Origin: CAWAYH01 sp963786195
GTDB lineage: Bacteria; Acidobacteriota; Vicinamibacteria; Vicinamibacterales; 2-12-FULL-66-21
Length of the DNA stretch: 64,000 nucleotides
Assembly (NCBI GenBank): GCA_963786195.1
Contig: CAWAYH010000011.1
Span: 496,001-560,000 of the forward strand
Reading direction: 5' to 3'
Below are positions 8,524 through 16,842 of this stretch, piece by piece (position 1 is the stretch's first letter; the number at the start of each line of letters is the position of its first letter). Position numbers and translations under genes: made by a program. Below the pieces are notes generated by a model. The model worked only from the letters and a program-made list of their open reading frames with translations, ran no database searches and was not told the origin of the DNA.

Positions 8524-8551
8524 GCCACGGATCACACGGACAACACGGATC
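8524..8551. repeat. ACGGACAAC repeat, right copy
   Basis: CCACGGATCACACGGACAAC followed by ACGGATCG starts one base after the stop of the RIFT-barrel gene. It is in the same orientation as the copy at 5221-5264, so the two form direct repeats around the divergent secreted gene pair. Confidence 0.65.
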
Positions 8552-8648
8552 GAAATTGTGAGATGGGTTCTCGTTGCCTCCGACGTCACGGGGACAGAAC
8601 GAGGGCGGTCTGATCGCTGGCGCGGTCAGGCAGGACTCCATTCCAGAC

Positions 8649-9615
8649 ATGAACTCGACTGCGCCGATTGCGTTCGTCTTCCCCGGCCAGGGCGCGCAAA
8701 AGGTCGGCATGGGCCAGGCGCTCGCGGAGAAATTTCCGATCTGCCGTGAGACCTTCGAGGAAGCGGATACCGCCCTGGGTGAGCCGCTGAGCCGGCTGTG
8801 CTTCGAGGGGCCGGAGGACAGGCTCCTGCTGACCGAGAACACGCAGCCCGCCGTACTCGCCGTCAGCGTTGCGGCGAGCCGCCTCGTCCAATCCAGCGGC
8901 GTGCGCGCGTCATTTGCCGCAGGGCACAGCCTGGGCGAGTACTCGGCGCACGTCGTGGCCGGTACGCTATCCTTCGCGGACGCGTTGCGCACCGTCCGGC
9001 GCAGAGGGCAGTTCATGCAGGAGGCGGTTCCGGTCGGTGAGGGCGCCATGTCCGCACTTCTTGGCCTGGGTGCGGACGCCGCAGCAGACGCCTGCGCCGA
9101 GACGCAGGCCGAGATGCCAGGGCGGGTCGTCGCGCCGGCGAACCTGAATGCGCCCGGCCAGATCGTCATCGCCGGTCATGCCGACGCGGTCGCCCGCGCC
9201 GGCGAACTGGCCCGTGCGCGCGGCGCCAAGCGCGTGATTCCCCTGTCGGTGAGCGCGCCATTTCACTCGCCGCTCATGAAGCCCGCGGAGGTGCGCCTGA
9301 CCCCTGTGCTCCGCGGCCTCGCACTCAAGGATCCGCAGATTCCCGTCGTGGCCAACGTCGACGCGCAGCCGAAGCGCACGGCCGCCGAGTCGGTCGAGGC
9401 GCTCATTCAGCAGGTGTCCGCCCCGGTTCGCTGGGAGGACGTCGTCAAGAGGCTGATAGCCGAAGGGGTACGCACATTTGTCGAACTGGGGCCCGGTAGC
9501 AGTCCTGGCGGGTCTGATCAAGAAGATCGACCGCAGCGTGACCGTGGTCAGCGTCGAAGTTCCCGAGGATCTCGAGGGGCTCGCGCAAGCCGGTGTGGCG
9601 GGTTCCCGCGCATGA
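8649..9615 (+). CDS. fabD: Malonyl CoA-ACP transacylase FabD (frameshift near the 3' end)
   Basis: Loads malonyl groups onto ACP for fatty acid synthesis. It starts MNSTAPIAFVFPGQGAQKVGMG. The nucleophile elbow GHSLGEYSA and the active-site His in SAPFHSPLMK are present. Near 9501 the frame breaks: one reading gives FVELGPGSSPGG, whereas dropping one base gives FVELGPGSVLAGLIKKIDRS, the family ending, which runs to the TGA at 9613-9615. About 321 residues after correction, a normal length. The indel is probably a sequencing error, because everything around it is conserved. A copy of the ACGGACAAC repeat separates it from fabG. Confidence 0.92.
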
Positions 9616-9617
9616 CA

Positions 9618-9643
9618 ATCCGTGTTCTCCGTGTTGTCCGCGG
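9618..9643. repeat. ACGGACAAC repeat, inverted copy between fabD and fabG
   Basis: ATCCGTGTTCTCCGTGTTGT plus CCGCGG is the reverse complement of the motif seen at 5221-5264 and 8524-8551. It fills most of the 30-base fabD-fabG gap and ends three bases before the fabG ATG, so it also occupies the ribosome-binding region. Confidence 0.6.
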
Positions 9644-9645
9644 AT

Positions 9646-10386
9646 ATGATTGATCTTTCGGGCCGCGTCGCGCTCGTCACCGGAGGGTCACGCGGCATTG
9701 GCCGTGCGATCGCGCAGCGGCTCGCCGCCCAGGGGGCCGTCGTCATGGCCGCCGCCCGGGGAGAGAATGCGCGTGCCGTAGCCGAGGAGATCCAGGCGGC
9801 GGGGGGCCGCGCTGAAGCCGTTGCGCTCGACGTGACCGATGCGGCCGCGGTCGAGGCGGTGGTGGCGTCAGTCGTCGAGCGGCACGGGCGGATCGACATC
9901 CTGGTCAACAATGCCGGTATCGCGCGCGATCAACTGCTGCTGCGGCTGAAACGCGAGGACTGGGATGCGGTGCTCGCGACGAATCTGACGTCGGCGTACA
10001 CGCTGACCCGGGCCGCGCTCAAACCCATGGTGCGGCAGCGCGCGGGTCGCATCATCTGCATCAGCTCGGTGGTGGGCCAGGCGGGCAACGCAGGGCAGGC
10101 GAACTATGCGGCGTCGAAAGCGGGGTTGATCGGGTTCGCCAAGGCCGTGGCGCTCGAGGTCGCCTCGCGCAACATCACGGTCAACGTGATCGCGCCCGGC
10201 ATGATCGAGACGGACATGACGCGAGGCATCACCGGGGAGGCGCACGAGGCCTGGGCGTCGCGGATTCCCCTCGGGCGACTCGGCACGCCGGACGATGTGG
10301 CGAGCGCGGCGTGTTTCCTGGCGTCCGACGAAGCAGCGTATATTACTGGACAGGTGCTGGGCGTGAATGGCGGAATGTACTTGTAG
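9646..10386 (+). CDS. fabG: 3-oxoacyl-ACP reductase FabG
   Basis: NADPH-dependent short-chain dehydrogenase that reduces beta-ketoacyl-ACP. ATG 9646 gives MIDLSGRVALVTGGSRGIG, with the TGGSRGIG nucleotide-binding motif starting about residue 12. NNAG and the catalytic Ser-Tyr-Lys set (ISSVVGQAGNAGQANYAASK) are all present, and the C-terminus GQVLGVNGGMYL is typical. The length of 246 residues is standard. An upstream in-frame GTG would run into the repeat and was not used. It sits between fabD and acpP. Confidence 0.96.
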   Translation: MIDLSGRVALVTGGSRGIGRAIAQRLAAQGAVVMAAARGENARAVAEEIQAAGGRAEAVALDVTDAAAVEAVVASVVERHGRIDILVNNAGIARDQLLLRLKREDWDAVLATNLTSAYTLTRAALKPMVRQRAGRIICISSVVGQAGNAGQANYAASKAGLIGFAKAVALEVASRNITVNVIAPGMIETDMTRGITGEAHEAWASRIPLGRLGTPDDVASAACFLASDEAAYITGQVLGVNGGMYL

Positions 10387-10447
10387 AGACATGCGCGCGG
10401 CGGGTCGTCGACCCGCGGCGACGCCTGTCGCGACATTGGAGGGCTGA

Positions 10448-10687
10448 ATGGCGGTCGCTGACAAAGTGAAGAGCATCATCGTGGAGCAGCTCGGGGTCGA
10501 TGAGGAGGAAGTGACGCCGGATGCGTCATTCGTGGACGACCTGGGTGCGGACTCGCTCGACACGGTGGAGCTGGTCATGGCGTTCGAGGAGGAGTTCGGG
10601 ATCGAGATCCCGGACGAGGACGCGGAGAAGATCACGCGTGTCAAGGAAGCGATCGAGTACATCGAGTCGCACAGCAAGAAGAAGTAG
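10448..10687 (+). CDS. acpP: Acyl carrier protein
   Basis: A 79-residue acidic protein carrying the phosphopantetheine attachment motif DLGADSLDTVELVMAFEEEF, with Ser in DSL as the modified residue. It begins MAVADKVKSIIVEQLGVDEEE and ends in a short lysine-rich tail. GGAGGG lies just upstream of the ATG. It carries the growing acyl chain for the FabD/G/F enzymes encoded around it. Confidence 0.98.
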   Translation: MAVADKVKSIIVEQLGVDEEEVTPDASFVDDLGADSLDTVELVMAFEEEFGIEIPDEDAEKITRVKEAIEYIESHSKKK

Positions 10688-10774
10688 TCATCTCGTCGCG
10701 TCTGGCGTCAGCACACCGTACCCAGGAAGCGCGTGGCGTGCGCCGCGCGTCAAGGCCAGGACATGGGAGGAGAA

Positions 10775-12016
10775 TTGAACAGGCGAGTCGTCGTGACGGG
10801 CGTCGGCCTCGTGTCGCCGCTTGGCATAGGCACCGAAGCGAATTGGGCGGCGCTCTGCGCCGGCAAGAGCGGCATCGGCCCGATCACGCGTTTCGACGCC
10901 ACCCAGTTCTCGGCGCGCATCGCCGGTGAGGTCAAAGGCTTCGATCCGCTCCGCTTCATCGACAAGAAAGACGTCAAGAAGATGGACGTCTTCATTCAGT
11001 ACGCCATCGCCGCCTCGCAGTTCGCGATGGACGACGCCGGGCTGTCGGTGACGGAGGACATCTCGACGCGGGTCGGCGTGTTCATTGCGTCCGGCATCGG
11101 CGGATTCACCACGATCGAACGCGAGCATCACGCACTCATTCAGGGTGGACCCCGGCGGATCTCCCCGTTCTTCATTCCGGCCGCCATCATCAACCTCGCC
11201 GCGGGCCAGGTCTCCATCCGTTTCAGCGCCAAGGGTCCGAATTCGGCGACGTGCACCGCGTGTTCCGCGTCCGCGCACGCCATCGGCGACGCCTGGGAGA
11301 TCATCCGCCGCAACGACGCGGACGTCATGATCGCCGGCGGCTCGGAGGCGGCGATCACGCCGATGGGCGTCGGCGGCTTCGCCGCCATGCGCGCGTTGTC
11401 GACGCGCAACGACGAACCCGAACGCGCCAGCCGGCCCTTCGATCGCGATCGCGACGGCTTCATCATGGGTGAAGGCGCCGGCGTCATCATCCTCGAGGAG
11501 CTGGAGTTCGCGAAGCAGCGCAGCGCGCCCATTTATGCGGAGCTGGTCGGCTATGGCATGTCGGCCGACGCGTTTCACATCACGGCGCCGTCCGAGGACG
11601 GCGACGGCGGCATGCGGGTCATGCAGATGGCGCTGAAGCACGCCGGCATCCGGCCCGATCAGGTCGACTACATCAACGCGCACGGGACGTCGACACCGTA
11701 CAACGACAGGCTCGAGACGCTCTCCGTCAAGCGGGTCTTCGGCGATCATGCGCGGAAGCTCGCCATCTCGTCCACCAAGTCGATGACCGGCCACCTCCTG
11801 GGCGCCGCCGGCGGCCTCGAAGGCGGCATCACCGTCCTCGCGGTGAAGCATCAGTTGATCCCGCCCACGATCAACTACGAGACGCCGGATCCCGATTGCG
11901 ATCTCGACTACGTGCCCAATCAGAAACGCGCGGCCAAGATCGAGTACGCGCTGTCGAACTCGTTCGGTTTCGGCGGCACGAACGGCGCGCTGCTGTTCAA
12001 GCGCTATACTGACTAG
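10775..12016 (+). CDS. fabF: Beta-ketoacyl-ACP synthase II FabF
   Basis: Condensing enzyme of fatty acid elongation, 413 residues from the chosen TTG, giving a normal LNRRVVVTGVGLVSPLG start. GGGAGGAG lies directly upstream. ATG 10763 is an alternative, adding four residues. The thiolase-fold catalytic triad is visible: Cys in TCTACSASAHAIG, His in NAHGTSTPYND and His in STKSMTGHLLGAAGG. The glycine-rich end SNSFGFGGTNGALL is typical. Together with fabD, fabG and acpP it forms the elongation set; fabH is not in the window. A dispersed repeat begins immediately after its stop. Confidence 0.95.
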   Translation: MNRRVVVTGVGLVSPLGIGTEANWAALCAGKSGIGPITRFDATQFSARIAGEVKGFDPLRFIDKKDVKKMDVFIQYAIAASQFAMDDAGLSVTEDISTRVGVFIASGIGGFTTIEREHHALIQGGPRRISPFFIPAAIINLAAGQVSIRFSAKGPNSATCTACSASAHAIGDAWEIIRRNDADVMIAGGSEAAITPMGVGGFAAMRALSTRNDEPERASRPFDRDRDGFIMGEGAGVIILEELEFAKQRSAPIYAELVGYGMSADAFHITAPSEDGDGGMRVMQMALKHAGIRPDQVDYINAHGTSTPYNDRLETLSVKRVFGDHARKLAISSTKSMTGHLLGAAGGLEGGITVLAVKHQLIPPTINYETPDPDCDLDYVPNQKRAAKIEYALSNSFGFGGTNGALLFKRYTD

Positions 12017-12150
12017 AAGCTGTCTCATAGACCTGACGCTCGTGGCAAGGAGCGAGCGAGCATGGCGAGCGAGCCACGCGACCGGAGCGCGCCGGCAAAG
12101 CGGCGCGCGAGAGAGCGTGCAGGGGAGTCCGAGGGGTGAAGCCCCTCGGA
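12017..12150. repeat. Dispersed composite repeat, simple copy
   Basis: About 134 bases starting AAGCTGTCTCA and ending in a long hairpin (12128-12150, arms TCCGAGGGG and CCCCTCGGA). The same element, with extra material inserted, is found at 61510-61732. Between them lie short GC-rich palindromic words such as GAGCGAGC and CGCGCCGGC. It follows the fabF stop immediately and may act as a terminator or transcript-end structure, though no T-tract follows the hairpin. Confidence 0.75.
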
Positions 12151-12166
12151 AAGACATGATGTATTT

Positions 12167-12928
12167 ATGAAGATTGCGGTTTGCATCAAACAGGTGGTCA
12201 CGCGCGAATGGCAGCTGCGCGTCGCCGAGAGCGGCACGTGGATCCGCGACAGCGGCGCGAGCTTCGAGTTGAACGAACCAGACGCGTACGCGCTCGAAGA
12301 AGCGCTGCGGCTCAAGGAGAAGCAGGGCGGGGAAGTCATCGTCTGCTCTGCCGGCCCGGCGCGCGCCGGGCAGGTCATACGGGAAGCGCTGGCGCGGGGC
12401 GCCGATCGCGCGATCCATGTCGAAGCGGACGCGCTGGTGACTGCCGATGCCTTCACGGTCGCCGATGCCCTGGCGGAGGCGATCAAGAGCGAACAGGTCG
12501 ACCTCGTCCTGACAGGGTTGCAGTCCGACGACCAGGGCTTCGGCCAGGTCGGCGTCGTGATGGCCGAGCGGCTCGGCATCCCGCATGCGACGATCATCAT
12601 GGAAGTTCAGGTCACCGAGGGCGGACTCCGCGTCAAACGGGAGCTCGAAGGCGGCTGGTTCCAGTGGGTCAGTCTGCCGCTGCCCGCGCTGCTGACCATC
12701 CAGAGCGGTATCAACCAGCTGCGATACGCGACGCTCAAGGGCATCATGGCGGCCAAGAAGAAAGAGATCCGCAAGGTGACGCCCACGATGGCGAGCGCCG
12801 GCGTCCAGCGAATCTCCAGGATGTATTTCCCGGAGAAGAGCAAGACGACGCAGATGATCAGCGGGTCGCCAGCGGAGGCGGCCAAACAGCTCGTTACGCA
12901 TCTGCGCGACGAGGCGCGCGTCTTATAA
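12167..12928 (+). CDS. etfB: Electron transfer flavoprotein beta subunit
   Basis: The AMP-binding subunit of the ETF heterodimer, which passes electrons from acyl-CoA dehydrogenases to ETF-quinone oxidoreductase. The 253-residue protein starts MKIAVCIKQVV and has FELNEPDAYALEEALRLKE, TGLQSDDQGFGQVGVVMAERLG, and a C-terminal lysine-rich segment (MAAKKKEIRK) like the recognition-loop region of EtfB. It is followed by etfA and ETF-QO in the same direction, a functional electron-transfer operon. Confidence 0.93.
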   Translation: MKIAVCIKQVVTREWQLRVAESGTWIRDSGASFELNEPDAYALEEALRLKEKQGGEVIVCSAGPARAGQVIREALARGADRAIHVEADALVTADAFTVADALAEAIKSEQVDLVLTGLQSDDQGFGQVGVVMAERLGIPHATIIMEVQVTEGGLRVKRELEGGWFQWVSLPLPALLTIQSGINQLRYATLKGIMAAKKKEIRKVTPTMASAGVQRISRMYFPEKSKTTQMISGSPAEAAKQLVTHLRDEARVL

Positions 12929-12970
12929 CGTCCGCCAGGCGGACAATCAGCGGGTCGAGGCCGTGTGTCG

Positions 12971-13930
12971 ATGATTCTGGTCATTGCCGAACAACGGGAC
13001 GGAAAGCTGAACCGGGCGACCTGGGAAACCATCGCTGCGGCGCAGCAGGCCGGCGGTCCCGTACGTCTTGTCGTGATGGGCGTGGGCATCGATCGCCTCG
13101 CCCGTGAGTTGGCGGCCGCGGACGTTGACGAAGTCGTCACGATCGAGAATCCGGCGCTCGCCAGTTACACGGCGGACGGTCACGTCCTGGCGCTCGCGGC
13201 GTTGATCCAGCAGGAATCCCCGGCGCTCGTGTTTCTGCCGCACACCTATCAGACGCGCGATTTCGCGCCGGCACTGGCCGCGCGCCTCGGGCGCGTCCTC
13301 GTGACCGACGTGACCTCGGTCAGGAAGCAGGACGGCGGGGTCGTCTGCTCGCGGCCCGTCTTCCAGGGAAAGTTGAGCGCGGACGTCGTCGCCAGCGGCC
13401 CGGCGCCGCATCTGATCACGTTTCAGATTGGTGCGTTCCGCGCCGACGCCGCGGCCCGTGGCTCGGCCCCGGCCGCAACCCGCAGCGCCACGGTCGCGCT
13501 CGATGCGGCAGCGATCCGCCAGAGGCCAGAGGCCCCCTTCAAGGAGGCCAAGCAGGCCGTCGACCTCTCCCAGGCCGAGCGCATCGTCGCGGTCGGCCGG
13601 GGCATCAAGGGACAGGAGCACCTCGCGCTGGCGCAGCGGCTCGCCGAGGCCATGGGCGCCGAGATTGCGGCATCCAGGCCGATCTGTGACGCGGGATGGC
13701 TGCCGATGGATCGGCAGATCGGCAGCTCCGGCCAGACCGTCGCGCCGAAGCTTTACCTGGCGCTCGGGATTTCCGGCGCCATTCAGCATCTGGTCGGCAT
13801 GAAGGGCGCGCGCACCATCGTGGCCATCAACAAGGACGCGGAGGCGCCGATTTTCGAGATCGCTGACTACGGCATCGTGGGTGATCTGTTCGAAATCGTT
13901 CCGGCCCTGATTGCGGAACTGAACAAATAG
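12971..13930 (+). CDS. etfA: Electron transfer flavoprotein alpha subunit
   Basis: The FAD-binding ETF subunit, about 319 residues. The N-terminus MILVIAEQRDGKLNRATWE is typical. The FAD-binding C-terminal domain is clear: RPICDAGWLPMDRQIGSSGQ, then LYLALGISGAIQHLVGM and INKDAEAPIFEIADYGIVGD. ATG 12971 was chosen; GTG 12965 is a close alternative. A short palindrome (GTCCGCCAGGCGGAC, 12930-12944) lies in the gap after etfB. Confidence 0.94.
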   Translation: MILVIAEQRDGKLNRATWETIAAAQQAGGPVRLVVMGVGIDRLARELAAADVDEVVTIENPALASYTADGHVLALAALIQQESPALVFLPHTYQTRDFAPALAARLGRVLVTDVTSVRKQDGGVVCSRPVFQGKLSADVVASGPAPHLITFQIGAFRADAAARGSAPAATRSATVALDAAAIRQRPEAPFKEAKQAVDLSQAERIVAVGRGIKGQEHLALAQRLAEAMGAEIAASRPICDAGWLPMDRQIGSSGQTVAPKLYLALGISGAIQHLVGMKGARTIVAINKDAEAPIFEIADYGIVGDLFEIVPALIAELNK

Positions 13931-13931
13931 C

Positions 13932-15596
13932 TTGGAACGCGAATCGCTGGAAGTTGATGTCGTCATCGTCGGGGGCGGCCCCTCGGGCATGTCCGCGGCG
14001 CTGCGCCTCGCGCAGCTGCAGAGAGAGAAGGGCGGCGAACCGCTCTCGATCGCCGTCCTCGAAAAAGCCCGCGAAGCCGGCGCTCACCTGTTGTCGGGTG
14101 CGGTGCTCGATCCATCGGCCCTTCGCCAGCTCGTTCCTGATTTCAAAGAGAAAGGCGCGCCGCTCGCATCCGAGGTCCACCACGACGATGTGTACTTCCT
14201 GACGCGCACCGGGAAATTCCGGTTTCCTCTCACGCCTCCACCGCTGCGGAACCACGGCAACTACATCATCTCGCTCAACCGCTTCGGCAAGTGGCTGGCC
14301 GGGCTGGTCGAGCAGGCTGGCGTCGACGTCTTCACGGGTTTTCCGGGCGTCGAACTGCTCTATGACGGTGACCGCGTCGTGGGCGTTCGGACCGGCGACC
14401 GCGGCATCGGAAAGCACGGCGAGCACAAGCCGACCTTCGAGCCCGGCGTCGACGTGCGGGCCAAGGTCACCATTCTGGCCGATGGCGTTCGGGGCAACCT
14501 CACGAAGACCGTCGTGCAGCGTCTCAACCTCGACGAGGGTCGTCTTCCGCAGCTGTATGCCATCGGCATCAAGGAGCTGTGGGAAATTCCCAAAGACCGC
14601 CTGGCTCCGGGCTCGGTCGTTCACACGATGGGCTACCCGCTGCGTCAGGACGAATTCGGCGGCGGGTTCATCTACGCGATGCCGGACGGCGTCGTGTCGG
14701 TTGGCTTCATCAGCGGCCTCGACTACCAGGACCCGATGTTCGACCCGCACGTGCGATTCCAGCACTTCAAGCGGCACCCGCTCGTCGCCGCGCTTCTCGG
14801 CGGCGGTCAGATGGTGCGCTACGGCGCCAAGGCGCTCCCCGAAGGTGGATGGCACACGATTCCACGCGTCTACGCAGACGGCCTGCTGATTGCCGGCGAC
14901 GCGGGCGGATTCCTGAACTCCATGCGCCTGAAGGGCATCCACCTTGCGATGCGGACCGGCATGCTCGCCGCCGAGGCCGCGTTCGACGCGATCCGTGCGA
15001 ATGACGTCTCTGCCGCGACGCTGAAACGGTACGAGACATTGATCAATGAGGGAGAGGTTCGCCGCGAGCTCTATCCCGTGCGGAACGTGCACCAGGCCTT
15101 CGAGCACGGCCTGCTGGCTGGCGTGGCCTACGCGGGCGTCGCGCTGGTGACGGGCGGCTGGTGGATTCGGGATCCGATGCCGGCCCGGGCGGGGCACGAG
15201 CGTATGACGACGCTCGCCGAGTACTATCGCGATGGCCGGCCGGATCCGGATTCGACGATCGACCCGGCGAAGATCGATCGGCAGCTGACGTTCGACCGCC
15301 TGACCAACGTCCACTACTCGGGCACGCGACACGCCGAAGATCAGCCGTCGCATCTCATCGTCCATGACACGGACATCTGCCGCACGCGGTGCCGCGAGGA
15401 GTACGGTAACCCGTGCACGCGCTTCTGTCCCGCCAACGTGTACGAGATGGTCGACGCCGGCGACGGAACGAAGCGTCTTCAGATCAACGCGTCCAACTGC
15501 GTCCACTGCAAGACGTGCGACATCATGGACCCGTACCAAATCATCGACTGGGTCGCGCCGGAAGGTGGTGGCGGGCCGCACTACGAGGGGATGTAG
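13932..15596 (+). CDS. Electron transfer flavoprotein-ubiquinone oxidoreductase
   Basis: Membrane-associated flavoprotein (554 residues) that oxidises reduced ETF and reduces quinone. The N-terminal FAD site reads VDVVIVGGGPSGMSAALRLA, and a second FAD-contact block reads GLLIAGDAGGFLNSMRLKG. The C-terminal 4Fe-4S domain is complete: CRTRCREEYGNPCTRFCPANVY followed by CVHCKTCDIMDPYQIIDWV. It uses a TTG start two bases after the etfA stop. The three genes link fatty acid or amino acid oxidation to the respiratory chain. Confidence 0.94.
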   Translation: MERESLEVDVVIVGGGPSGMSAALRLAQLQREKGGEPLSIAVLEKAREAGAHLLSGAVLDPSALRQLVPDFKEKGAPLASEVHHDDVYFLTRTGKFRFPLTPPPLRNHGNYIISLNRFGKWLAGLVEQAGVDVFTGFPGVELLYDGDRVVGVRTGDRGIGKHGEHKPTFEPGVDVRAKVTILADGVRGNLTKTVVQRLNLDEGRLPQLYAIGIKELWEIPKDRLAPGSVVHTMGYPLRQDEFGGGFIYAMPDGVVSVGFISGLDYQDPMFDPHVRFQHFKRHPLVAALLGGGQMVRYGAKALPEGGWHTIPRVYADGLLIAGDAGGFLNSMRLKGIHLAMRTGMLAAEAAFDAIRANDVSAATLKRYETLINEGEVRRELYPVRNVHQAFEHGLLAGVAYAGVALVTGGWWIRDPMPARAGHERMTTLAEYYRDGRPDPDSTIDPAKIDRQLTFDRLTNVHYSGTRHAEDQPSHLIVHDTDICRTRCREEYGNPCTRFCPANVYEMVDAGDGTKRLQINASNCVHCKTCDIMDPYQIIDWVAPEGGGGPHYEGM

Positions 15597-15643
15597 CGCG
15601 CAGCGTCAGCTGCGCGTCAGAAGGCGCCGATCGTCGTTCACCA

Positions 15644-16327
15644 ATGCCCGATTCGACCCTTACCGGCTCGCAGCGCATGAAGGCATCTGCGATCGCCGCT
15701 CTCGCCTCACCGCTCATCAATACGCTCTGTCGGACCGTGACCTGGAAGGTCGAGGGCGAGGAGCACTACGACGCCATCCTCCGTTCCGGCCGTCAGCCGG
15801 TGTTCGCCTTCTGGCACGGTCGAATCCTCCCGGCGACCTATCACTTTCGCAACCGCCGGATCGTCGTCATTACCAGCCAGAACTTCGACGGGGAATGGAT
15901 CGCCCGAATCATCGAGCGCTTCGGCTACGGCACCGCGCGCGGATCGACGTCGCGAGGTGGCGCGCGCGCGCTGGTGCAGATGCGCCGTGACCTCGCCGCC
16001 GGCCGGCCGGTCGCGTTCACCGTGGATGGTCCTCGAGGTCCGGCCCGCGTCGCGCAGGCCGGTGCGCCATGGCTGGCGGGCGCCACCGGGTGTCCGATCC
16101 TGCCGTTTCACATCGAGGCGAGCCGGTTCTGGGAGATGCGGAGCTGGGATCGCACGCAGATTCCGAAGCCGTTCACCACGATCGCTGTGGCGATCGGCGA
16201 GCCGATGGAGGTCCGCGGCACCGACGACGAGACGATTGAGGAGGCGCGCAAAGAACTCGAGCGCGCGCTCGAGCATCTCGAGACGCGCGCTCGTGGGGTG
16301 CTGGGGGGGGGATCCAGCGACAGTTAG
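15644..16327 (+). CDS. DUF374 lysophospholipid acyltransferase family protein
   Basis: A 227-residue membrane-associated acyltransferase-like protein. ATG 15644 is chosen; upstream frame belongs to the ETF-QO region. Motifs include RQPVFAFWHGRILPATYHF with the family His, STSRGGARALVQMRRDL, and FTVDGPRGPARVAQAGAPWLA, the hallmark DGPRGP block of DUF374. This family groups with lauroyl/lysophospholipid acyltransferases, and its substrate is unknown. The end of the gene (GVLGGGSSDS) runs through a seven-G stretch, so the last residues may be uncertain. Confidence 0.85.
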   Translation: MPDSTLTGSQRMKASAIAALASPLINTLCRTVTWKVEGEEHYDAILRSGRQPVFAFWHGRILPATYHFRNRRIVVITSQNFDGEWIARIIERFGYGTARGSTSRGGARALVQMRRDLAAGRPVAFTVDGPRGPARVAQAGAPWLAGATGCPILPFHIEASRFWEMRSWDRTQIPKPFTTIAVAIGEPMEVRGTDDETIEEARKELERALEHLETRARGVLGGGSSDS

Positions 16328-16543
16328 AGTTGCGTTCGACGGCGGCGCATTGCCAGCGCCGCGACGCCCGAGCCGAGAAGCAGCAGCGTGCCGGGTTCGG
16401 GGACGGAGGTCAGCATCACCTGATCCCCCCGTAATCTCACTCGGCACCCCGCGCAGCATCAAGAGCCAAACGATGTTCGCGGTCCGGAACTGCACGAGGC
16501 TCGCCAGCGACGACGCTCCGGTATTCCGAGTCGGTTCAACGAC
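16324..16543 (-). pseudogene. Orphan PEP-CTERM sorting-tail fragment
   Basis: On the minus strand, just after the acyltransferase stop, there is a classic PEP-CTERM tail: VPEPGTLLLLGSGVAALAM followed by four arginines, TQL and a stop at 16324-16326. Upstream of a six-G run near 16410 the frame changes. Removing one G joins the tail to a stretch reading TGASSLASLVQFRTANIVWL and EITGDQVMLTS, after which an in-frame stop appears at 16544-16546. It is therefore a short remnant of, or an indel-broken, exosortase substrate. PEP-CTERM tails are processed by XrtA-type exosortases; none is seen in this window. Confidence 0.6.
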
Positions 16544-16688
16544 TTACATTTTTCTTCAAGCAACGCGCACGCGTCTCCGGAGACAGGAGTCTGCCTGGCG
16601 GTGACGTTCGGTCTCTGGCCGGTGGATCGGTCCCCGCCGATCCAGGTACCGAATGTCGTCCGGCAAGCCGAACTCCGGTGTTCGGCGG

Positions 16689-16698
16689 GACTAAAGTC
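16689..16698 (+). promoter_or_regulatory. Candidate activator element GACTAAAGTC
   Basis: A perfect inverted repeat within CGGGACTAAAGTCTCG. Similar decamers occur upstream of the sigma-54 promoters at 42549, 52988/53168 and 54448. Its centre is about 84 bp upstream of the GG of the weak promoter at 16776. Confidence 0.4.
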
Positions 16699-16775
16699 TC
16701 GCGTTCGGCTGACTATCCGCCGTACTCATTTATGTCAAGCTCCCTAGTTTCTGTTGGATAGCTCGATTACAGGCT

Positions 16776-16791
16776 TGGTACGCGGTTGGCC
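16776..16791 (+). promoter_or_regulatory. Weak candidate sigma-54 promoter before PEGA gene
   Basis: TGGTACGCGGTTGGCC keeps GG-N10-GC and a good -24 part (TGGTACG), but the -12 part reads GGC instead of TGC. It lies about 50 bases before ATG 16843. Confidence 0.3.
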
Positions 16792-16842
16792 TATGTAGGC
16801 GCTGTTCGGAATGGGCCCCTCTGGCGTTGAACGCGAAAGGGC

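Larger units (their letters stand above)
16328..16842. other. Intergenic region before PEGA gene
   Basis: About 515 bases. The left part holds the PEP-CTERM remnant on the minus strand. The right part holds a GACTAAAGTC palindrome and a weak sigma-54-like promoter upstream of the PEGA-domain gene. I see no further coding potential or RNA gene. Confidence 0.6.

Noticed and set aside
12128..12150. Intrinsic terminator after fabF
   Set aside because: The hairpin is strong, but there is no T-tract and the same hairpin is part of a dispersed repeat. A terminator role is possible but not supported by the sequence alone.
10688..12901. 737-residue minus-strand open frame opposite fabF and etfB
   Set aside because: It covers two well-supported plus-strand genes and the dispersed repeat, has no conserved motif, and is a GC-rich shadow.
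13827..15581. 584-residue minus-strand open frame opposite ETF-QO
   Set aside because: ETF-QO on the plus strand has complete FAD and Fe-S motifs; the antisense frame has none.
16660..16720. c-di-GMP riboswitch in front of the PEGA gene
   Set aside because: The conserved GEMM core words are absent. The GACTAAAGTC part is better explained as an operator shared with other promoters.
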